From positions 1 to 64,000 of the forward strand of contig JAAROD010000044.1 of NCBI GenBank assembly GCA_012274445.1: a stretch of DNA of 64,000 nt, in the 5' to 3' direction. The position numbers and the translations under genes are program-made. This stretch comes from Sclerotiophoma versabilis (lineage: Eukaryota > Ascomycota > Dothideomycetes > Pleosporales > Didymellaceae). Below the pieces are notes generated by a model. That model was not told the DNA's origin. It was given only the letters and a program-made list of their open reading frames with translations, and searched no databases. Positions 57,348-64,000 of the stretch are shown piece by piece; positions within the stretch are counted from its first letter, which is position 1; every line of letters begins with the position of its first letter.

Positions 57348-59067
57348 GGCTAACGTGATGTTTTTCTGATTGGGCAGTACGCAAACAGCGAGTTCAAAGG
57401 ATCGGAACGTTGATGATTCTGGTGATAAGAAAGTGGTATTTTTTGATTGATCAAGGCTGGAGGAAGACGCCATTTATAAGCTACAAGCCCAGTCGTGACT
57501 TCACGATATCTGTGTGACTACTGCGTGAATCTGCGCGCCTGCGGGCTGACTGAACGGTAGCTGTATGCTCGGGAAATCAATAGGCACTGGTGGCATTGAA
57601 GTGGGTCTCGAAAACATTATTGTGGTGTGCGACACTCGGCATGCGCAGTCAAGGAACAGGATCTGCTAAGAGCAGCGGTGACCTGCTGTCGTGGAGAGAT
57701 CACAAGCCGTGTTTATCGTGGCGAAACATGACCTGGCAGTATTGAGATGTAGACACGAGCGGGATGAGGTGACGAACACCATGTCCAGGGCGGGCTTGTG
57801 GAAGGTCCGGAAGGCTGGGGAAGGTACGCTAGAGCCGCCTATGCGACTGGATGTGGGCCTAACCCAACGACGTCAATCGCTCATGCCACGGACATGGCCA
57901 TACGGAAGACGACGACGCAGTGCTGTATCATGTCGCTAATCATGTCGCTACGGTGGACGAGGGTCGGTTGACATGAACGAATTTTCACGATAGTAATCTG
58001 CCAATCGCAGGCAGCGCTGACACGCCAGCAGCGGGAAGGAGCAGCGAACAAGCTGGGAGTCGTTGTCCCGTGGCCGGTGTTGATCATCAGCGGCAGAACG
58101 CCTCTGTATCACTATCGTCGCTATTTATGTAACGGAGGAGCGTTGTGGAAGAGCAGATGGTTCGAGAGCGGTTGTCACAAGGATGGTGGTGAATCTGCGC
58201 CAGCGCTGGGAACTTGACCAGGCTGGTGGCAGATGCCCACCACCACCTCGCCACCCCGTCAGCACCGTGAGCTTCACCACCGCTTACTTGGCGTCAATGG
58301 TGCACGGCAGGAAGGTTGCAGTTGCGGCTCGGGACCACTCTGCACAGTGCAGCGAGAGTCGCAGTGGCTCACAAGGCATGTTTTCATTCGATGCTGGTGC
58401 GCTGCCACTGCTGAAGCGGCTGTATACAACAACGCACGAGCCCATTGCGGGGTTGGGCAGGGTGGATAGCGCAGTCGCAGATAGCAGCAGTATTCTTTGG
58501 AGGGTTTCGAGCCTGTTGACGGTGTCGGAGTTGGCGGCGGTGTTCATGTGTTGATGGTTCTGGAGAGCGTAGCTAGGAGCTCGCTCGGAGCATTCGGTGC
58601 ATGGTGGTGCTAGCGCAGAGGATCTTTGCCGAGATTGGCCTCACAGGCTCAAGGGGCTCGACCGCGGTTTGGCGATGGTGTTTTGCGTGCAGCATCTTGG
58701 CTGGCTGCCGAAACTGCGGGTGCCTGTGCACATGGGAGGACCCACCGCGCCCATCTTTCCAGGCGCAACCAAGTCCCGTTCGTGTTCGTCTCGCTCTTCA
58801 ACCCTCACCACATCTGCATCCCCACACCGCGCACCCGTACCACCACCTCCGCACTCCCAGGCGCGCCCATCTCAGGGCCGGTCCGCGTGCATCTCCCGTC
58901 GCAGCAGCTGTTGATAGCTGTGCGCCTCGGCTGCCAGCCTTGCCAGCGCTCGCTAGCCGCTTAGGCTTCACCACGACCGTCGCGCCTCCGACCAGCACCT
59001 GGCGTGTCAGCGCAGACGAGCATCCTCAAAAGCAGCCGACACCTGTGCCCAAGGACGAGCCGCGACC
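57348..59067. other. Divergent ccg-9/TUP1 intergenic region
   Basis: 1.7 kb of normal-GC DNA with several chance frames that show no domain. The last ~300 bp before TUP1 are C/T-rich (58780-58870), typical of a fungal promoter and 5' UTR. Confidence 0.6.
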
Positions 59068-61324
59068 ATGAACCACGGCTACCCGCCCCCGCGCGCCATG
59101 GTGCCCCAAGGCGGGCCCAGCCAGCGTCTGAACGAGCTTCTGGACAACATCAGGACCGAGTTTGAGACCGAATCGCAGCGCAGCGTCGACTATGAGGGCC
59201 AGAGTAAGTAACCATCTTCAGTCCTCTGGACGCGTCCATCTCTGCCAGTTGGCCGAGATCAAGAGGAGAGCTCCTGGTATCAGGCCAGTGCGGTCTTGAC
59301 TTTGGTGATCGATGGCTGCTGGCAGCGATGGTACGCATTGCAGTCGCAACATCGACTCCTTCACCGTGAGCTCGCTTTGATGTGGCTTCAAGTGGTTGTG
59401 GCCTCCAGCCACGACTGTCTTCACTAAGAAAGCATGCTGACTCTCCTTGCAGTTACTCGCCATATCCAGGAGATCGAGCTGATCCGCAGCAAGGTCTACT
59501 CGCTGGAAAATCAGCACAACCAGATGAAGGCCAAGTATGCCAACCCCATTCGCCATGTCAATGACTGAGACCTGACAATGCGCAGGTACGAAGACAGGAT
59601 CGCCCAGCTTGAGCGTGAACTTGAGCAGCGCGGTGGCCCCAGCCAGAGCTCGCACCACCACGGTCCTTCGCAGCCACAGCCACCCCAGATTGGACACGGA
59701 CCGAGCAACCTCTTCGGTGGCATCATGGCGGGCAGCGCCAACCAGGGCGGCCCTGGCCTTGCGCCTCCTCCCCAGGACGCCAACCCACCCCATGGCATGC
59801 CTCCACAGCTTGGAGGTGGCCCGCAAGGCCCGCCAGGTCTCAATCCTGCGCCGGGTCCGCCACAGCACTTCGGTGGGTACCAGCCCGGACCTGCGGCTAA
59901 CGGTGAGCTTCACGCTCTTTCTCTCTTGTGTGGAGGGGCGCAGCTCGTCCAGTCGCCCGTTATTCACCGTTGAAGTCTTTTGTAGCGCTGGAGCTAACGA
60001 TATCTAGGGTACGGCCAGCCCCCACAGCCCACAGCCTCTCCTGGCGGCAAGCGCCCAGGTCCTCCTCGCGGCCCTCCTGGAGGCCCTGCAACTCCTCAGC
60101 AGAACAACCCTGCTCCTTACCCTGGCTCTCCCCAGGTCCCCCGACCGACCCCACCTCCACACCATCAGCAGAATGCATTGATGGCCCAGCACCAGCCGCC
60201 GCTACCTCTGGCCCAGACTAACTGCCTGGCTGACCTGGATGTCGAGCAGCTGCCTGCCCAGTACAAGAGGGAGGGTGATGACTGGTATGCCGTCTTCAAC
60301 CCCCGGGCAAGGCGTGTTCTCGACGTCGACCTAATCCACAACTTGCCCCACCAGAGCGTGGTCTGCTGCGTGCGCTTCAGTCTTGACGGTCGCTATGTCG
60401 CGACTGGTTGCAACCGCTCTGCTCAGATCTTCGATGTCGAGACCGGAAACCCTGTTGCACACCTCCAGGACGGCAGTCTCCCTGAGGATGGCGATTTGTA
60501 CATCAGAAGCGTATGCTTCAGCCCTAACGGCCAGTACCTGGCCACCGGTGCCGAGGACAAGGTCATCCGTGTCTGGGACATTGCGACGCGCACCATCAAG
60601 CACCAGTTCACTGGTCACGAGCAGGACATTTACAGCTTGGACTTTGCTCGCAATGGAAGAATCATCGCGTCCGGATCTGGCGACCGCAGTGTCCGTCTCT
60701 GGGACCTCGAGTCTAACAGCCAGATCGCCAACTTCTCGATCGAAGACGGCGTCACGACGGTCGCCATTTCGCCCGACAATCTCTACGTCGCTGCCGGTTC
60801 GCTTGACAAGAGCGTGCGCGTCTGGGACATCCAGAGCGGCCAGCTCGTGGTTCGTCTTGAGGGCCAGGAGGGCCACAAGGACAGCGTCTACAGTGTTGCG
60901 TTTGCTCCTTCGGGCGGTAGGCTCGTTAGTGGATCTCTCGACAAGACGATCAAGATGTGGGAGCTGACCACCCCCACACGCTTCGTGCCTGGAAACGCGC
61001 CGAGCGGCAAGTGTGTCCGCACATTCGAGGGCCACAAAGATTTTGTTCTCAGTGTCGCTCTCACACCCCACGGCGACTGGGTGCTCTCTGGTTCCAAGGA
61101 CCGCGGAGTGCAGTTCTGGGATCCCCACACAGGTGTTGCACAGCTTATGTTGCAAGGCCACAAGAACTCAGGTATGACATGATCTATCATTTACTGCAGG
61201 CACGCCAAACTAATACGTGACAGTCATCTCCGTCGCTCCCTCCCCGACAGGCGGCGTCTTCGCCACTGGCTCCGGCGACATGCGCGCGCGTATCTGGAAG
61301 TTTGACAGGTATAACGGTCCCTAG
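59068..61324 (+). CDS. TUP1: Tup1/RcoA transcriptional corepressor
   Basis: Five exons (59068-59203, 59453-59534, 59586-59902, 60008-61171, 61224-61324) give 599 residues with every junction in phase. Residues ~15-90 form the Tup N-terminal helix that tetramerises and binds Ssn6/Cyc8 (L-N-E-L-L-D-N-I-R-x-E-F and H-I-Q-E-I-E-L-I-R-S-K-V-Y-x-L-E). A Pro/Gly/Gln-rich linker follows to ~245, then seven WD40 repeats from ~290 to the C-terminus that bind repressors such as alpha2-type or Mig1/CreA-type factors. Nuclear. Its length fits RcoA/RCO-1 of filamentous fungi. The first intron is long (249 bp) for this window. Confidence 0.96.
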
Positions 61325-62202
61325 TCGGACCTGATGTACTATCAGCAACCCGACACTGTCCTCGCGTCGACAAGAGTCAAAGCAGCCGGCGGACGTATCT
61401 GGGCTTCGACTACGCACGCATCCACATTTTTTGTCCGTTGTGTAAAAATAAAGGGCGACGCGGCCGGCGTCTTCTGGTCCAGCTGGTGAGGCAAGAGTGA
61501 TTGTGGGTGCTCATTAAGACATAACGGTAGGGTGACGGTGACGGTGACGGTGACGGTGACGGTGACGGTGACAGTGACGGTGACGGTGAGGAGTGTGAGA
61601 GAGCAAGCGATATTGTTTCCTATACCAGATAAAGTAGTAAAAGGGGGAGGCGTGGATGGATTGGGGTTTGGTTTGGTTTGGTTCGGCGGGCTTGGATGAG
61701 CTGGGGAATACCTTTGTCAGCATGGGCTGCCTTCACGACCGGCTGTAGGATTGTAGGACGAATTCACCTTGTCGATGTACGTCTTGTATCGTTAGACTGC
61801 TAATTCACTCTTCTTCCTTGCATGCTTGATGATCATATCAGTCCCAGTTCCACGCGTCGTCGCACGTTGAACGCTGACCTTTTCCAGAACATCCTGACTG
61901 GTGGAATTAGGGATTCATCAGTGTTACAGTGAGGTGTCGTTGTGGGTGGCGTAAGAGGGTGAGGACCGTTCAGGGCGGGTAAGGAGGAGATGGAGTTTTT
62001 TATTTGCACATTGCATACTGTGAGTGTGCTGAGGACGGGTAAGGAGATGGAAGTTTGAATTTGCACACTACATGCTGCGACATGTCCTGAGGACGTGGTA
62101 TCATCCAACCCGCTGTCTTCCTGGCAGCAACAACAAAACGCCTGCAATGCATGACCCAAACGCCAGTGGGGATGTGATGTAGATGGTCCGACTCGGGGGC
62201 GC
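61325..62202. other. TUP1 3' region with hexamer microsatellite
   Basis: Convergent 3' ends of TUP1 and the next gene. It contains the (GGTGAC)n tract and two copies of a GGACGGGTAAGGAGATGGA-like repeat at about 61972-61992 and 62033-62052. No gene is supported. Confidence 0.6.
61531..61589 (+). repeat. (GGTGAC)n microsatellite
   Basis: About ten 6-bp units, one with A for G, roughly 200 bp past the TUP1 stop. Confidence 0.9.
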
Positions 62203-62869
62203 TCACTTGCGCTTGGTGACGCGGCCCTTGCCGGTGAAGGGCTTGAGCGCACCTTTGCCCCTCGAGGTGGGGAAGGTCATCGAGTTCCTCGGCTTCCTCG
62301 CGCGCTGCTTCTTCGTCTTCTGGTCGTTCTGGCTGCGGTGGGGCTTCTTGGTCGAGTTCTTTGCGTCAACGTCCATCTCGGCGTCTGCGGAGTGTATGTT
62401 AGCCCTTGGTCATTTCCAGCATTCAGGCCGAAGGTGGAAGCGGGTCAAAGGCGAACTGGAGATGGCCGGCGGGCGTGAAGCCGACGATGTCTGAGCTGAG
62501 GCCCAGGTAGGAGCAGAAGATGGGCATGGCGTCTTCGCAGTCTGGGTCTACGGTGGGGGAGGTGGTGGAGAGAAAGTGGGGGACTGCGGCGGTGAGGAAG
62601 AACGAACCTTTCGAGGCATCCTCCTTTGCTCCTGTGGTGGCTGCTGCAAGGTCAGCTGCGGCGGTGTGCACGGCCGGGAGCAAGCGCGTACCCTCTTCGT
62701 CGACGTCCATCTCCTTCTTCTCGGGCGGCGCGGGCTTCTCGGAGTTGATGGTTGCGAGCAGCTTTGCGTGGAGACGCTCAGCGCGGGCCTTTTCGACGGG
62801 GCCGAAGACGTTGGCGCGCAGCTTCCTGCGGTTCGCTCGCTCGGTGGATGCGCGGAGTCCCTTGGCCAT
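62203..62869 (-). CDS. Small nucleolar-type protein, DUF2423/YBL028C-like
   Basis: Two exons, 62869-62608 and 62384-62203, with a 223-bp GT-AG intron (CTAAC branch site) in phase 1; 147 residues. The start M-A-K-G-L-R-A-S and following Arg/Lys-rich helix are typical of the DUF2423 family (yeast YBL028C, animal LLP homologue), basic nucleolar proteins tied to ribosome biogenesis. The C-terminus is also typical: K-P-R-N-S-M-T-F-P followed by a Gly/Lys/Arg-rich end. An acidic M-D-V-D motif occurs in both exons. The intron is open in the first-exon frame, so an unspliced reading would give a longer but atypical protein. Divergent from the SUMO ligase gene. Confidence 0.82.
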
Positions 62870-63466
62870 GGTGGTGGTGGTGGCAGTGGCAGTGTGCAGT
62901 GGCAGGGGCAGTGTGCGTTGGGTGGGTGCGGGCGTGCTGTCGGCGTGCTCGAGGGAAAAAGTGCGGGCGGCGGCAGAATAATTTTGTCGCAATCGATTGC
63001 AGACGCGGCCCGAGTCAGATTTCGGCGGGCCCGTGCACAGCGCCCACACGCAGCTCGCGGCAGTGACGGTGGCTGCGACCGGGCGCTGGGCCATGCGGGC
63101 GCTGCCAACGCCGCCAGAGCAGTCGACGGCGATATCTTCTCTGCTGCCCCTGCCTGCTGCTGTCGAGCGTCGCTCGTCGCTCGTCGCTCGTCGCTCGTCA
63201 TCGCCCGCCGCTGCAATCGTGCTGCGCCCAAGTGCGTGTGCACCACCCCGGGCTGAGGAAGCCGCGACCCAGCACCCGCAAGCCACGGCCACCTCAGATC
63301 TCTGCGCCAGCCGCCGTCGCTCGCTGCCCGTCGCCCGCGCCTCTCTGCCACAGCAGCGCTCGCTCGCGCCGCGCTCAATGCCTCGCCTGCACGAGTCTGG
63401 CTGCTAACCCCTCCGACCGCCGCCCACCACCGCCGACTCGCGCACCCGCCGCGGCAGCAACGAGCC
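62870..63466. other. Divergent promoter region with heptamer repeat
   Basis: 600 bp of GC-rich DNA between two divergent starts. At about 63168-63200 a GTCGCTC unit is repeated about 4.5 times. The long GC-rich open frames here have no domain and are taken as chance. Confidence 0.6.
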
Positions 63467-64000
63467 ATGGCGTCCAGCCTGCACCATGTGGCTGCCACCG
63501 TCATCGACCGCTCCAAGACGCTCATCAACAACGACCTGAAGAAGATCCTGAAAGAGGAGGGTCTCTCGCAGACGGGCAACAAGGCCGCCCTGCAGACTCG
63601 CGTCATCTCCCGTACGTGACCGCCGCCGCTGCCGCCGCCGCTGCCGCCGCCGCCGTCTCCACCGCGCCTGCCATGCTAACCTTCACCCTCACCAGTCATC
63701 AACAACGCCGTAAACACCGGAAATGCGGAAACCCTGCGCCGATTGCAGTTCAGGGTCCAGAACCACGGCGAGGCCCCCACTCCCACGAGCAGCAGCAGCC
63801 CGACCGCGCCCTCCTTCCCCAGTCCTCTCCCGTCCGCCATGAACGGCCACGGCCAGCCCAGTGCCTACTCCAGCGCCACCCAGTTCGGCGCGCTCCACCC
63901 ACTGTCAGCCCCGCGTACGTCTCTCGGATCACTCCATCGCATGCGGACAACGGAGCTAAGCGTGACCTAGGATCTGCCGCACCCACCTACTTCTTCAAGG
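63467..64000 (+). CDS. PIAS/Siz-type SUMO E3 ligase, N-terminal part
   Basis: Exons 63467-63611, 63696-63914 and 63971 onward join in phase; the gene runs off the window. Residues ~18-50 are a SAP domain (L-I-N-N-D-L-K-K-I-L-K-E-E-G-L-x-x-T-G-N-K-A-A-L-Q), a chromatin/DNA-binding motif. A Ser/Pro-rich linker follows, and the last visible residues (P-T-Y-F-F-K) look like the start of a PINIT domain. SAP followed by PINIT is the order of Siz/PIAS ligases, whose SP-RING should follow beyond the window. The role is nuclear SUMO transfer. The first intron contains a CCG/CTG triplet-rich run. Confidence 0.82.

Noticed and set aside
58597..59071. Overlapping 105-156-codon plus-strand frames before TUP1
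   Set aside because: Composition follows the C-rich promoter/5' UTR, three frames are open at once, and no motif is visible.
60331..61161. 276-codon minus-strand frame opposite the TUP1 WD40 domain
   Set aside because: High-GC codon bias in the sense gene leaves the antisense open. There is no domain, and the sense strand is certain.
62548..63606. 352-codon minus-strand frame across the DUF2423/SUMO-ligase promoter
   Set aside because: GC-rich, Arg/Ala/Pro-dominated chance frame that conflicts with the spliced gene and shows no domain.

Overview
The window is from a filamentous ascomycete (Pezizomycotina). Short phase-consistent GT-AG introns, a Tup1/RcoA corepressor, a CCG-9-type trehalose phosphorylase and a GH18/CBM18 chitinase support this. 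The class Dothideomycetes is only an inference from the two-compartment layout. That layout is striking: normal-GC gene regions alternate with very AT-rich blocks almost without CpG and full of TA, in which transposon coding frames carry many TAA/TAG stops. This is the signature of repeat-induced point mutation (RIP).

Layout. 1-18450 is a RIP-degenerated transposon block: an LTR fragment, an inverted gag fragment, a minus-strand LTR element with 182-bp LTRs (4266-11015), the gag tail, pol and 3' LTR of a chromovirus-type gypsy element (11021-15760), and a pogo/Fot1-like transposase whose last ~500 bp escape heavy mutation (17548-19007). 19277-27758 is gene-like: a large secreted chitinase (minus strand), an F-box protein, and a decayed gene whose 3' end is LTR sequence. 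27759-34744 is an intact Ty3/gypsy chromovirus with apparently identical 501-bp LTRs, gag, pol in the -1 frame, and an antisense ORF near its 3' LTR. It shows no sign of RIP and is related to the mutated copies around it. 34745-38560 and 40720-49460 are further AT-rich blocks, the second with copia remnants. Between them lies a 2.1-kb normal-GC island (38560-40720) holding a small secreted Cys-containing protein gene and bounded by related minisatellites in opposite orientation. A second pogo transposase tail (to 50058) ends the last AT block.

50100-54900 is gene-poor. It holds a truncated reading frame and a two-exon gene for a six-cysteine secreted peptide. 54927-64000 is ordinary gene-rich chromosome: the trehalose phosphorylase gene (minus) divergent from TUP1 (plus), then a small nucleolar-type DUF2423 protein (minus) divergent from the 5' end of a PIAS/Siz-type SUMO ligase (plus, cut by the window end).

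Most notable: the antisense zinc-cluster-like ORF in the intact gypsy element, with an antisense frame at the same place in two mutated gypsy remnants; a clean -1 slippery site joining gag and pol; a probable self-priming site; and two small secreted cysteine proteins beside RIP blocks, which are effector candidates. Exon structures were worked out by hand from splice motifs and reading phase. No database search was possible, and I recognised no tRNA or rRNA genes by eye.
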